A stretch of 64,000 bases of DNA from JAVZJR01 sp037447235 (GTDB lineage Archaea; Micrarchaeota; Micrarchaeia; Anstonellales; Bilamarchaeaceae), in NCBI GenBank assembly GCA_037447235.1, contig JBBIHC010000004.1, forward strand, positions 1 to 64,000. Direction: 5' to 3'. Positions 42,195 to 50,472 of this stretch are shown piece by piece. The notes under the pieces are model-generated. The model was not told the DNA's origin and searched no databases. It was given only the letters and a program-made list of their open reading frames with translations. How positions within the stretch are numbered: the first letter of the stretch is position 1; every line of letters begins with the position of its first letter. The position numbers and the translations under genes were made by a program.

Positions 42195-42871
42195 AGGATT
42201 ACTTCCGTTGTACCGTACTGCCTGAAATACTCCACGACCCTGTTTTTTATGTGGGGCGAGGGGTTTTTCTTCTTTGCCGCGAGCGGCAAAATCTCTGTGG
42301 CATCGCTCATCGCGTAATACCCGACTCCTTTTTCGCGCATTACATCTTCAACCGTTTTTCCGTCATCCCGCCTTTCCATCCTGTTGGTCAGGCCTATCGC
42401 CGCCACAACATTAACGCCGGCTTCCTTCAATCTTTTCACCGTCTCGATCAGCGAACCCCCGGTCGTCGTCACATCCTCTATCACTACCGTTGCACCTTTG
42501 GGCATTCCGAGAAAATACCTGTCCTTGGGCTCGCCATGCTCTTTCGGTTTTCCCCTTCCCATCGCAAGCGCGTATCTGCCCTTGCCAAAATCCTTTTTTT
42601 GTTTCGCGTACCTGTATTGCGTAAGGATGCCTATCTTTGTCGCGCCTTCCGGGACGCCAAAAAAGGTTTCAGCCTTGAGGCCGATCGATTCCGCAAAGCT
42701 TATTATGTAATCAGACAATTGCTCGCTGAGGAAGGCATCTTCGGTCACCGTCCGCCAGTTGGCATACCAATGGGACAGCCTGCCGGATTTGAGCTTGACC
42801 GGCTGGTCAAAAAATCCCACCACATTATTTTCAATTATGAAATTCAAAAAAGATTGTTTATTGAACTCCAT
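42191..42871 (-). CDS. pyrE: Orotate phosphoribosyltransferase
   Basis: 226 aa. Transfers phosphoribose from PRPP to orotate. The PRPP loop VVIEDVTTTGGSLI and the FGVPEGATKIG segment are diagnostic. The N-terminal part (KLKSGRLSHWYANWR) resembles the substrate hood. It is immediately followed by pyrF (4-nt overlap). ATG 42871 has no strong ribosome-binding site and an AT-rich upstream stretch, so a short leader is likely. Confidence 0.93.
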   Translation of the reverse strand: MEFNKQSFLNFIIENNVVGFFDQPVKLKSGRLSHWYANWRTVTEDAFLSEQLSDYIISFAESIGLKAETFFGVPEGATKIGILTQYRYAKQKKDFGKGRYALAMGRGKPKEHGEPKDRYFLGMPKGATVVIEDVTTTGGSLIETVKRLKEAGVNVVAAIGLTNRMERRDDGKTVEDVMREKGVGYYAMSDATEILPLAAKKKNPSPHIKNRVVEYFRQYGTTEVIL

Positions 42872-42896
42872 CCTATCACTATTTTGTCAACAGTGT

Positions 42897-44525
42897 CTAT
42901 TTTTTTATGAGCTTTGCGTACACGAGCCAGATAGCGAGCAGCAGTATTACAACACCGCCTGCTATATAAAGCGGGTTTATCTCCCGAGATTGCACATTTA
43001 GGGTTATCGTCTTGTCATTATAGCCCATTTTCTTTATGGTTATCGTATGGCTTCCCCCAGCCAATGTCCACGTTGTCTTCTTGCTATCGGAGTACTCTTT
43101 GCCGTCAATAATAAGGGTAAAGCGCTCTACCGGCGAGCCGTCAGATTTGCTGTTTATGTAAATGTCAAACGGCTCGTTTTCAAATGGCGCGCTTGGTATT
43201 GATATTATAAAATCATCAAGGGGAATGCCAGAATCCCTTACGAAAGTTACCGTAGTGTATGTGCCTTCTTCAGAGCCAGCCACATCTTCCACCCTGCAAC
43301 TTATCGCATTGAGGCCTTCCTGAAGCTCAACCTGGGGGTTGAGGTAGTATTCCCAGGTTCCATCTGCTTTGGATGTTGTTTCCCGCCACCCTTGGTCGTT
43401 TATTGATATGAATACCTGCTGCTGGCCGGTTGAGGATACCGATTTTCCCTTCACCTGCACTTCCTTGTGCCCCACGAGTTCACCATCCACGGGGGCATCT
43501 ATGGAACATCCGCGGCTTGTGGAATATATGTAGACGTATTTGTCATTTGAGGCGAACATAAGCCTGTTTTGGTGGAAAAACGGCTGTCCGGCGATTTTCC
43601 CCAGCAGCGGCGTTTTCCAGACGAGCTCGCCGCTCGAGTCGTCAATTGCGTATACGCGCCCGTCACTTGCGCTTATGAAAATAACCTTCTTGTCGCCCAA
43701 AACGCCCTCAATCGGTTTTGAAACCGGGGCGAGATGAAGTTTTGCTTTCCACTCCAGCTCGCCGTTGCCATATATCTTGTAGACATAGGTGTCATCGCTT
43801 CCAAAATAAACATTACCGGAAGAAACGAATGGGGACGTCCTTACCCAACCGCCAGTGTCAAATTCAAACAGCGTAGAACCGTCAGACCTTAAGGCATGCA
43901 ATTTATTGTCCAGGGCGCCGAAATATATTACGTCTCCGCTTATTTCGGGCGTTGACATCCATAATTTCGCTTCCAGTTGCCTGCTCCACGCCAATTTTTC
44001 ATTCATGTTTATTTTTACAATGCTGTTTTCGGCAGTAATTATGACTGCTTGCTCGTCAACCGCAGGCTTTCCGTAAGTGTTGTTTATCGCATAGAACAAT
44101 GAAGCGGTGTTCTCGCCTATTTTGTACACGCCCGCATTTGTAGTGGCAAAAACGTTTCTTGAATTCTTCCCCAAGCCGTAAAACGATGTTGGGGCAAGCG
44201 TCGCGTTGACCTTGGTGAGGTTTATCGTCCAGACGATCTTGCCGTTTTTGTCGATTGCGCTTACGCTGCCGTCTCTTGTGAGCGCGATTATCTTTCCCCC
44301 GAATTCAATTATGTCGACCGCCTGGCCGGTATTTGTTTTCCAAACATAGCTGCCGCTTGCCGGGTTGATTGCGTAGATGTTGCCGTCTGCCGAAGCGATT
44401 ACAAATGCATCCTGGAACAAAATCGGTCGTGTTGTCGGTTCCCCCCTGATGTCCACCTGCCAGAGAAGCGATGAAAAAGAAAGGGAAACGGCCAGCAATA
44501 TTGCGAGAATCTGGGCGGCTTTCAT
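42897..44525 (-). CDS. PQQ-like beta-propeller surface protein with C-terminal anchor
   Basis: 542 aa from ATG 44525 (GGTTGAGCAG upstream). An N-terminal signal-type helix is followed by about seven repeats of the propeller type (GNIYAINPASGSYVWKTN, YAIDDSSGELVWKTPL), then two Ig-like domains (one ending in VTFVRDSG, the next PEGA-like GSHTITIKKMGY), and a final membrane helix plus KKK. It should display a propeller outside the cell. Ligand unknown; it is not a PQQ dehydrogenase by motif. It starts 4 nt after the L11 stop, an odd operon partner. Confidence 0.78.
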   Translation of the reverse strand: MKAAQILAILLAVSLSFSSLLWQVDIRGEPTTRPILFQDAFVIASADGNIYAINPASGSYVWKTNTGQAVDIIEFGGKIIALTRDGSVSAIDKNGKIVWTINLTKVNATLAPTSFYGLGKNSRNVFATTNAGVYKIGENTASLFYAINNTYGKPAVDEQAVIITAENSIVKINMNEKLAWSRQLEAKLWMSTPEISGDVIYFGALDNKLHALRSDGSTLFEFDTGGWVRTSPFVSSGNVYFGSDDTYVYKIYGNGELEWKAKLHLAPVSKPIEGVLGDKKVIFISASDGRVYAIDDSSGELVWKTPLLGKIAGQPFFHQNRLMFASNDKYVYIYSTSRGCSIDAPVDGELVGHKEVQVKGKSVSSTGQQQVFISINDQGWRETTSKADGTWEYYLNPQVELQEGLNAISCRVEDVAGSEEGTYTTVTFVRDSGIPLDDFIISIPSAPFENEPFDIYINSKSDGSPVERFTLIIDGKEYSDSKKTTWTLAGGSHTITIKKMGYNDKTITLNVQSREINPLYIAGGVVILLLAIWLVYAKLIKK

Positions 44526-44529
44526 CTGC

Positions 44530-45003
44530 TCAACCCGCAAAAAGCGAATCGTGCTTTCCGGCGTCTATTTCCTTTATGATATCTTTGGCGTTTTTGCCGT
44601 CTATCGTTATGCCGATGCTGGTACAGGAGCCACATACTTCCTTGGTTACTCTTTTCAGGTCCCTCCCGAGCGAGTTTGTTTTTGATTTTGCCATCTTTAC
44701 TACTTCTGCAAGCGAAACATTTCCTGCCGCTGCCTCGCGGTTTCCGGCCCCTTTGGCTATTCCAGCGGCTTTCTTGAGCAGCTCGGCGGTCGGCGGAGTG
44801 CCCACCTCCACACGGAATTCCTTTGTTTCGGTGTTAACTACCACTTTTACCGGCACCTTCATATTTGAAAAGGCCCGTGTTGCTTCGTTTATTTTTGCGA
44901 TTACCTGCCCTGTGTTTATGCCCAGCGGGCCGAGTGCAGGCCCCAACGGCGGTCCCGCAGTTGCCTTCCCCCCATCAACTATTGCGCTGATTACCTTTTC
45001 CAT
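44530..45003 (-). CDS. rpl11: Ribosomal protein L11
   Basis: 157 aa. GGKATAGPPLGPALGPLGINTGQVIAKIN is the diagnostic N-terminal domain; the C-terminal domain (TSIGITIDGKNAKDIIKEI) binds the GTPase-centre rRNA. L11 often neighbours L1, L10 and L12 in Archaea, but here it is alone with the propeller protein gene. A 182-bp divergent promoter region lies upstream. Confidence 0.95.
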   Translation of the reverse strand: MEKVISAIVDGGKATAGPPLGPALGPLGINTGQVIAKINEATRAFSNMKVPVKVVVNTETKEFRVEVGTPPTAELLKKAAGIAKGAGNREAAAGNVSLAEVVKMAKSKTNSLGRDLKRVTKEVCGSCTSIGITIDGKNAKDIIKEIDAGKHDSLFAG

Positions 45004-45148
45004 TTAATCCCTCTCTAAAGAATCCTTCTTCATAAATATCAAATGATTAGTTTTTAAAGATTGATTATTTCAAAGCGCTTGTTCCCTTATTTCCGGATAT
45101 TGCCGTAAAACCGGTTTAGCCAAGCTTTAAAAATATTTTTATCCATTT

Positions 45149-45169
45149 ATTATAACGATTAGTTATAAT
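45149..45169 (+). promoter_or_regulatory. 8-5-8 inverted repeat at predicted transcription start
   Basis: ATTATAAC and GTTATAAT, separated by GATTA, lie between a TATA-like TTTAAAAATA (about 45127-45136) and the GCGAGGTG ribosome-binding site of the gene at 45186. The position at the start site fits an operator for a dimeric repressor. Half of it (TTAGTTATAATG) also occurs upstream of the gene at 11482. The rest of the 45004-45148 spacer holds only AT-rich promoter-like sequence for L11. Confidence 0.4.
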
Positions 45170-45185
45170 GTGCGAGGTGAATTAA

Positions 45186-46304
45186 ATGAAAAAACTGGAA
45201 TATGGCAAAAAAGAGGCAAAGAAAGAAAACTGCCTTTCGGGGCAGAAGCAATTTAGGCATACAAAACTCGCTGCTGTTTTGACATCTGTTTTGTCTTTGA
45301 TTCCATTTGGATGCAGCAAGGATATGGTTGCCAGAGATTTGGACAATGTCTTATGCAGCGATGAAGCGATAAGCATTGCGAAGCGAAACAATGAAGCAAC
45401 GCTCGACATAAATCAGGGCGTCGTCTTCCCGAATGGCTATAAAATGGCGCTTGCTGATGTTGAAGGCGTGACGCAAACTGCCTTTTTTGTGCTTAAGGAG
45501 CCGAATGGCACCGCAATATACAATCTTGACATGAAGGAAGGGATTGACTATACGATCGAGTTTCCTGCGGTAAGCGAAACCATTCCTGAAGCGCGCTACA
45601 AGGTAGCTGCCTGCTCGGTCCGCTCGGGCGATGCGTCAAATGAAATTTCAGTTACGGTAAGAGCCAACACCGTCCTGAAACTTGAAGAACAGCAATGCAC
45701 GCCAAACCTTGCGCCTACTGATTGTACCGCGGTGGAGCCGGTTGCGAGGACGGTAATGACAAAAGACAAGCCGTTGAAGGTCGAAAACGTCATGCTTTAT
45801 TTTGAAGGCACGCTGGAGGAGGACGGAAAAAAGACGGCAGTCTTCCATTTTGAAGATTCCTGCGGGAAGATCCTGTTAAGGAGCAAGATACCGGAAGGCC
45901 ATACCGTGACTTTCTTTATGTCGGGGGTATCATACGAAGTGGATTTGTTTGTGCTCTACTCGTCAGCAGACGGGGTTGAATGGGCGGATGTAAAAGTTGA
46001 AGTCGGATGCCCGAGCGGCTGTCCGGTTGCATCAATGACAATGAATGTCGGCGAATCAGTAATTCTCGAGGACGCCAACCTGACACTTCGTCTGGACGAT
46101 GTCGAGCTCCAAAACGACGTAAAGAAGGCGTTGCTCTCCATTCTTGACGAATCAGGCAGTACTTTGGACAGGCTCGCTTTGGCTGAAGGCGAAACCGAGA
46201 TCACCAGCGCAGGTTACAGGATAAACGTTTCAGAGGTAAGCATCGGCTACACTTTTAATGCGAAATGGGCGCGCATTTCAGTTTCGCAGATCGATTGCGA
46301 ATAG
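45186..46304 (+). CDS. Putative lipoprotein with S-layer-like beta domains
   Basis: 372 aa. A basic N-terminus precedes a hydrophobic segment with lipobox-like LIPFGC at about residues 38-43, so the mature protein is probably lipid-anchored. Three beta-rich units follow, with repeated elements (NISVTVRANTVLKL-type, VENVMLYFEGTL, VGESVILEDANLTLRLDDV) that look like diverged copies of one domain similar to S-layer linker repeats. Cysteines are spaced as if paired. Function unknown. The promoter has a striking inverted repeat, suggesting regulation. Confidence 0.65.
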   Translation: MKKLEYGKKEAKKENCLSGQKQFRHTKLAAVLTSVLSLIPFGCSKDMVARDLDNVLCSDEAISIAKRNNEATLDINQGVVFPNGYKMALADVEGVTQTAFFVLKEPNGTAIYNLDMKEGIDYTIEFPAVSETIPEARYKVAACSVRSGDASNEISVTVRANTVLKLEEQQCTPNLAPTDCTAVEPVARTVMTKDKPLKVENVMLYFEGTLEEDGKKTAVFHFEDSCGKILLRSKIPEGHTVTFFMSGVSYEVDLFVLYSSADGVEWADVKVEVGCPSGCPVASMTMNVGESVILEDANLTLRLDDVELQNDVKKALLSILDESGSTLDRLALAEGETEITSAGYRINVSEVSIGYTFNAKWARISVSQIDCE

Positions 46305-46319
46305 TCCTTTTTTGTTTTT

Positions 46320-46970
46320 TTATCTGCTTTTTTTGACGCCGGCTCTTTTACAGTATCTACTTATGCGGCATTTGCTGCAAAAAGGGCTGACCGGCAGGCA
46401 TATTGTCTGGCCATAAGCGACAAAAACACGGTTCAGTTTTCTTATGTATCTTTTCGGCACGATTTTAAGAAGCTCTTTTTCGGTTGCGTGCGGATTTTTT
46501 GTCCTTACGAGCCCCAGCCTGTTGCTTATCCTATGCACGTGCGTGTCAACACCCAAAGCCGATTTCCCATACGCCCTTGCTAGAACGATATTGCCGACTT
46601 TTCTTCCCACGCCGGGCAATTGAATCATCCCTTCAAGGGTTTGCGGGACATTTCCGCCAAACCTTTCCATGATCATCACAGCGGCTTTTTTCAGGTTCTT
46701 CGCCTTGACGCGGTAAAAACCAACCCCATAAATCGCCTTTTCGATAGTTTTTGACGGAATCCCAGCCAGTTCTTCTAGCGTCGTTGCCAGCGCCAGCAGT
46801 TTTGCTGCCGCAGCCGCTGTTTTTTCATCCCTGGTCCTGGTGGAAAGCATTGTTGCTACAAGGATGGAAAATGGGCTATCCGCAGTATTCCTCTCAAGCG
46901 CGAAGACCGGGGCGCCTTCCGCGTCCTTTTCCATAATATTCAGCATCTTCGCCAGCAAGCTTCCACGCAT
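46320..46970 (-). CDS. nth: Endonuclease III (Nth)
   Basis: 216 aa from ATG 46970, chosen because the TATA element at 46995-47006 would make that ATG the transcript start; an upstream ATG at 47027 is less likely. HhH-GPD DNA glycosylase/AP lyase for oxidised pyrimidines: LPGVGRKVGNIVLA gives the helix-hairpin-helix and Lys, GVDTHVHRISNRLG the Asp, and C-x6-C-x2-C-x5-C near the C-terminus binds a 4Fe-4S cluster. Divergent from hjc, so two repair genes share a promoter region. Confidence 0.93.
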   Translation of the reverse strand: MRGSLLAKMLNIMEKDAEGAPVFALERNTADSPFSILVATMLSTRTRDEKTAAAAAKLLALATTLEELAGIPSKTIEKAIYGVGFYRVKAKNLKKAAVMIMERFGGNVPQTLEGMIQLPGVGRKVGNIVLARAYGKSALGVDTHVHRISNRLGLVRTKNPHATEKELLKIVPKRYIRKLNRVFVAYGQTICLPVSPFCSKCRISRYCKRAGVKKSR

Positions 46971-46994
46971 TTTTTCACGCTTTACACACACAGT

Positions 46995-47006
46995 AAAAAA
47001 TTTAAG
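46995..47006. promoter_or_regulatory. Shared TATA element, nth / hjc
   Basis: AAAAAATTTAAG lies about 28 nt from the nth ATG on the minus strand and about 27 nt before a predicted start just upstream of the CAGGTGG site of hjc on the plus strand. No second TATA-like box separates the genes. Confidence 0.4.
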
Positions 47007-47043
47007 CCCTTTTGTTTTTATCTCCATCAGGTGGCCGGCAGAT

Positions 47044-47430
47044 ATGGCAATGAAAGCGTATGCGAAGGGAAGCAGGGCGGAACGGGAGCTGATAGACTAC
47101 TTCTCGTCGCACGGATTTTCCGTGATACGTGCGGCCGGCAGCGGCGTTTCCTCCCTTTGCCCGGACCTTCTTGCATTTCGCCACAGCCTCCACTATGCGT
47201 TTGAGTCAAAGGCAATTGAGAAGGAAAATCTTAATATAGACCGGGAACAGTTTCTTGGTCACCTGAGATGGGAGGAAAATACCGCAATAACTACTTATAT
47301 CGCGTGGAGAAGAAACCGCGAGGACTGGCTGTTTTTGCCGCTTTCTGTTTTTGAAGAAAACGCCCGGTCGTTTTCAATATCTTGGGAAAATGCAAAAATG
47401 ATAGGGAAGAGAAAAGAGGAGCTTGTGTGA
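47044..47430 (+). CDS. hjc: Holliday junction resolvase Hjc
   Basis: 128 aa from ATG 47044 (CAGGTGGCC upstream); the open frame continues further 5' but overlaps nth. KGSRAERELIDYFSSHGF carries the first acidic residue, SLCPDLLAF and YAFESKA the catalytic D and ExK of the archaeal Hjc nuclease fold. It cuts four-way DNA junctions during recombination. Its stop lies close to the permease start, and the pair may be one transcript. Confidence 0.92.
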   Translation: MAMKAYAKGSRAERELIDYFSSHGFSVIRAAGSGVSSLCPDLLAFRHSLHYAFESKAIEKENLNIDREQFLGHLRWEENTAITTYIAWRRNREDWLFLPLSVFEENARSFSISWENAKMIGKRKEELV

Positions 47431-47440
47431 GGGCGTGGAT

Positions 47441-48730
47441 ATGGCAAAACTGAAAAGGGCGCTTGGCCTGTTGGAGCTGACGCTTGCCGGCGTTGGCATC
47501 ATCCTTGGAGCCGGAATTTATGCGCTGATAGGAAAGGCTGCCGGACTTGCCGGAAACGGCCTGTGGATTTCATTTGCGATAGGGGCCGTAGTCGCCGCGC
47601 TTACCGGCCTGAGTTACGCTGAACTGTCGTCAACATTCCCGAAAGCCGGCGCTGAGTATGAATACACCCGGCACGCATTCGGAAGAAAAATAGCCTTTCT
47701 TGTAGGATGGCTGATAGTGCTCAGCGGCATTTTTTCCGCGACTACCGTAGCTTTGGGCTTCTCCGGCTATTTTAACGCGTTGTTCCAGACGCCGATAGTT
47801 CTGACCGCGGTTGTGCTGATTGCGCTGCTCGCCCTCCTGATGATGTATGGGATAAAGGAAACCGCGTGGTTTGCCATCGTCGGCACTTTATTTGAGGCGG
47901 GCGGGCTCATTTTGGTCATATTTTTTGCCCTGCCCTATCTTGGAAAGGTTGATTATTTTGCAATCACATCGTGGGACGGGGTTTTTGCTGCCGCGTCGCT
48001 GATTTTCTTTGCGTACATAGGTTTTGAGGAAATGACCAGAATGGCAGAGGAAGTGAAAGAGCCGCACAGAAATATGCCCCTCGGTCTTATCCTGGCGATC
48101 GCCATAACAACGATACTTTACATCCTGGTCGGGATTTCAGCCATAAGCGTGGTGGACTACAGGCAGCTTTCCGTTTCCAATTCGCCGCTCGCGGATGTAA
48201 TCAATATCACAATGGGGAAGGAGGCATTTTCCCTTTTCAGCTTGATCGCCCTTTTTGCCACCGGCAACACCGTCCTTTTGGTGATGGTCTCCACCTCACG
48301 GCTGATCTACGGGATGGCAAGCTCAGGCGGGCTCCCAAGAATCCTGGCTTATGTCCACCCCACAAGACAAACGCCGTGGATTGCGATAATACTTAGCGCG
48401 GTTTTTTCGATTGTTTTTTTTATGGTAGGCGGCATAGAAAAGCTCGCAGCGATATCAAACCTTACCGTATATCTGACATTCATAACGATAAATCTGGCCC
48501 TGATAAGGCTGCGCTATGAGTTTCCTGAAATCAAGAGGCCGTTCAAAACGCCGCTGAGCATAGGCAGGATGCCCGTCCTGCCGGTTCTTGCCATCATCTC
48601 CTGTATTTTCATGATAGTGAATGTAGAAACAGATGCCATCATTTATGGAGTGGCAACTATCCTGGTAGGCGTTGTTGTTCTTTTCTTCCTTACAAAAAAC
48701 AAAAAGAAAACTAATACTGCTCGCACTTGA
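47441..48730 (+). CDS. APC-family amino-acid permease
   Basis: 429 aa from ATG 47441 (GAGGGCGTGG upstream) with about 12 membrane helices. GVGIILGAGIYALIG in helix 1 is the substrate-binding GxGxG signature; FFAYIGFEEMTRMAEEVKEPHRNMP is the helix 6 and loop signature. It would import amino acids, consistent with a lineage short of biosynthetic genes. Its 3' end overlaps the convergent rubrerythrin gene by 20 nt. The exact substrate is not readable. Confidence 0.9.
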   Translation: MAKLKRALGLLELTLAGVGIILGAGIYALIGKAAGLAGNGLWISFAIGAVVAALTGLSYAELSSTFPKAGAEYEYTRHAFGRKIAFLVGWLIVLSGIFSATTVALGFSGYFNALFQTPIVLTAVVLIALLALLMMYGIKETAWFAIVGTLFEAGGLILVIFFALPYLGKVDYFAITSWDGVFAAASLIFFAYIGFEEMTRMAEEVKEPHRNMPLGLILAIAITTILYILVGISAISVVDYRQLSVSNSPLADVINITMGKEAFSLFSLIALFATGNTVLLVMVSTSRLIYGMASSGGLPRILAYVHPTRQTPWIAIILSAVFSIVFFMVGGIEKLAAISNLTVYLTFITINLALIRLRYEFPEIKRPFKTPLSIGRMPVLPVLAIISCIFMIVNVETDAIIYGVATILVGVVVLFFLTKNKKKTNTART

Positions 48731-49304
48731 GCATGTAATAGTTCCTGTCGTGGTCGCAGGACGGGCATTTTTCCGGCGGAGTCGGCCCCTCGTGCACATA
48801 GCCGCACTTCATGCATACCCACTGGACCTTTTCTGATTTTTTGAAGACCGTGCCGTTTTTTACCTGTTCCAGCAATTTCGCGTATCTTTCCTCGTGATGT
48901 GCTTCTGCCTTTCCTATCGCTCTCAGCCGCCTGGCGATTTCGGGAAATCCCTCTTTTTGCGCAACATCTGCAAATCCCGGATACATCTTGGTGGTTTCGT
49001 AATGCTCGCCCGCGATTGCCGCGGCAAGATTGTCCGCCGTCTTTTCCATTATGTGCGGCACTGGCGCCTTCTCAACAATGACATCATCCGTCTTCACACC
49101 CGTTTTTTCAGCAAGCGTGTTAAGCATTCTCATGTTCCATTCGGCGTGCTCCAGCTCATTCTCCGCGGTAGTCAGGAATATTTCGCTTATCTGATGGTAT
49201 CCCTCCTTTCTGGCTATGCCCGCATACATCGTGTATCTGTTTCTTGCCATGCTTTCGCCGATGAAAGCCGCGGCAAGATTTTCCAGCGTTTTATAACTTC
49301 CCAT
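48711..49304 (-). CDS. rbr: Rubrerythrin
   Basis: 197 aa from ATG 49304 (CAGGTGAT upstream). A four-helix diiron domain (ESMARNRYTMYAG, ENELEHAEWNMRML, GEHYETTKMYPGF, EAHHEERYAKLL) is followed by a rubredoxin domain (CMKCG...CPSCDHD). It reduces hydrogen peroxide and marks an anaerobic or microaerobic life. Its end overlaps the permease gene on the other strand. Confidence 0.95.
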   Translation of the reverse strand: MGSYKTLENLAAAFIGESMARNRYTMYAGIARKEGYHQISEIFLTTAENELEHAEWNMRMLNTLAEKTGVKTDDVIVEKAPVPHIMEKTADNLAAAIAGEHYETTKMYPGFADVAQKEGFPEIARRLRAIGKAEAHHEERYAKLLEQVKNGTVFKKSEKVQWVCMKCGYVHEGPTPPEKCPSCDHDRNYYMLKCEQY

Positions 49305-49342
49305 TTGATCACCTGTCAACAAAGCGCATAATCCATCAAGAC

Positions 49343-49355
49343 AAATATTTTTAAA
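49343..49355 (+). promoter_or_regulatory. TATA box of Cys-rich secreted protein gene
   Basis: AAATATTTTTAAA lies about 28 nt before ATG 49378, giving a very short leader that includes only GGAGAAGC. Confidence 0.45.
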
Positions 49356-49377
49356 GTTTCACGATTATTGGAGAAGC

Positions 49378-49617
49378 ATGAAAACCTTGGTTTTATTGCT
49401 GGTCTTGGGCCTGCTGGTTTCAACGGCATTTGCGCAGCAGCCGTGCGTGTCAAGCGCGGACTGCGACGAGGACTCTTATTGCGGAAGCGACGGCTATTGC
49501 CACTCGTATTATGGCGACAACGGTGCCGGCTTTGATTACAATCTATCCTGCTGCGGCGCCGGCCTCATCCTTCTGGGCGGGCTTGCCGCAATTGTGCTGA
49601 CGAATCAGAAAGGATAG
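49378..49617 (+). CDS. Small secreted Cys-rich protein with C-terminal helix
   Basis: 79 aa. Signal peptide MKTLVLLLVLGLLVSTAFA, then a mature N-terminus QQPCVSSADCDEDSYCGSDG with a C-x5-C-x5-C-x5-C module, then a hydrophobic helix (AGLILLGGLAAIVL) at the end. The Cys spacing matches modules in the beta-helix protein at the window start and the pilin-like protein at 40.3 kb. It is probably a membrane-attached, disulfide-knotted surface peptide. Function unknown. Confidence 0.7.
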   Translation: MKTLVLLLVLGLLVSTAFAQQPCVSSADCDEDSYCGSDGYCHSYYGDNGAGFDYNLSCCGAGLILLGGLAAIVLTNQKG

Positions 49618-49621
49618 CCTG

Positions 49622-49640
49622 ATTTTTTTATTTTTTCTTT
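49622..49640 (+). terminator. T-rich terminator
   Basis: ATTTTTTTATTTTTTCTTTT directly follows the stop codon of the Cys-rich protein gene. Confidence 0.5.
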
Positions 49641-49669
49641 TGGCTTTTCAATAGATTGCCGAGATTTGT

Positions 49670-50299
49670 ATGGGCAGGGCAGCGTTGATCAATTCCTTGA
49701 AAAGGCTGAAAAAATCGCGGATAGCCGGAGAGATAAGAAAAAAGGTAAAAGGATTCGCCTCTTTCAGCAAAAAACCCGCGAATGAGGCATTCAAGGAGCT
49801 TTGTTTTTGCCTGCTGACTGCCAACTACAGCGCAGAAGGCGGGATGAGGATACAGAATGCCCTGAACAACAAATTCCTGTCCTTGCCCGAAGATGAATTG
49901 AAAGACGAGTTAAAAAAACTGCGTTATCGTTTCCCGAATACCCGTGCCGCGTACATATGTGAAGCGAGAGCGCATATCCCGGCTCTAAAAAAGATTTTTG
50001 GTTTCCGGGACGGAAAAGGCGCCAGGGAATGGCTTGTAAAAAACGTGCGCGGGCTCGGTTTCAAGGAAGCAAGCCATTTTTTGCGCAATGTCGGATTTGC
50101 AGATGTTGCAATAATCGATTTTCATATCATTGATCTGCTCGCCCGTCATAGAATAATAAAAAAAGCACTCTCTATTACAAAAAAGAGGTATTATGCGATT
50201 GAAAAAAAACTTGAAGCAATTGCCCAGGAGACTGGCCTAACGCTTGCTGAACTTGACCTCTACTTATGGTACCTGGAAACCGGAAAGGTTTTGAAATAG
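49670..50299 (+). CDS. ogg: 8-oxoguanine DNA glycosylase/AP lyase, Ogg2 type
   Basis: 209 aa, typical of the archaeal Ogg2 group, which lacks the N-terminal domain of human OGG1. The HhH region reads VRGLGFKEASHFLRNVGF, with catalytic Lys in GFKEA and Asp in AIIDFHIIDLL. It removes oxidised guanine from DNA. GCCGAGATTTGT before ATG is a weak ribosome-binding site. It is the third base-excision/recombination gene in a 4-kb stretch with nth and hjc. Confidence 0.9.
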   Translation: MGRAALINSLKRLKKSRIAGEIRKKVKGFASFSKKPANEAFKELCFCLLTANYSAEGGMRIQNALNNKFLSLPEDELKDELKKLRYRFPNTRAAYICEARAHIPALKKIFGFRDGKGAREWLVKNVRGLGFKEASHFLRNVGFADVAIIDFHIIDLLARHRIIKKALSITKKRYYAIEKKLEAIAQETGLTLAELDLYLWYLETGKVLK

Positions 50300-50306
50300 A
50301 ATAAAA

Positions 50307-50414
50307 AGCTGGGTAAGGGAATTGAACCCCTCTCTACCGCTCTCGGCAAATCATCGGCATAGCCTCATAAGAGCGATACTGCAGGCGGCCGCATAACCGA
50401 TCTGCCAACCCAGC
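50307..50414 (-). tRNA. tRNA-Cys(GCA) with intron at 37/38
   Basis: Acceptor GCTGGGT/ACCCAGC with discriminator U, as for Cys. Anticodon stem GCCGC/GCGGT encloses CT-GCA-G and A38 after removal of a 37-nt intron (50342-50378). T-arm GAGGGG-type stem with TTCAATT loop. The D-arm GCAG pattern matches archaeal tRNA-Cys. Confidence 0.92.
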
Positions 50415-50472
50415 ATAAATCGTAGCTATAAGCAATCTAATATTAAAAAACGTTGCGATTATTTTCATTCTT

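Noticed and set aside
46840..47043. N-terminal extension of Hjc
   Set aside because: It overlaps nth on the other strand and precedes a good ribosome-binding site at 47028-47034; the family starts at ATG 47044.
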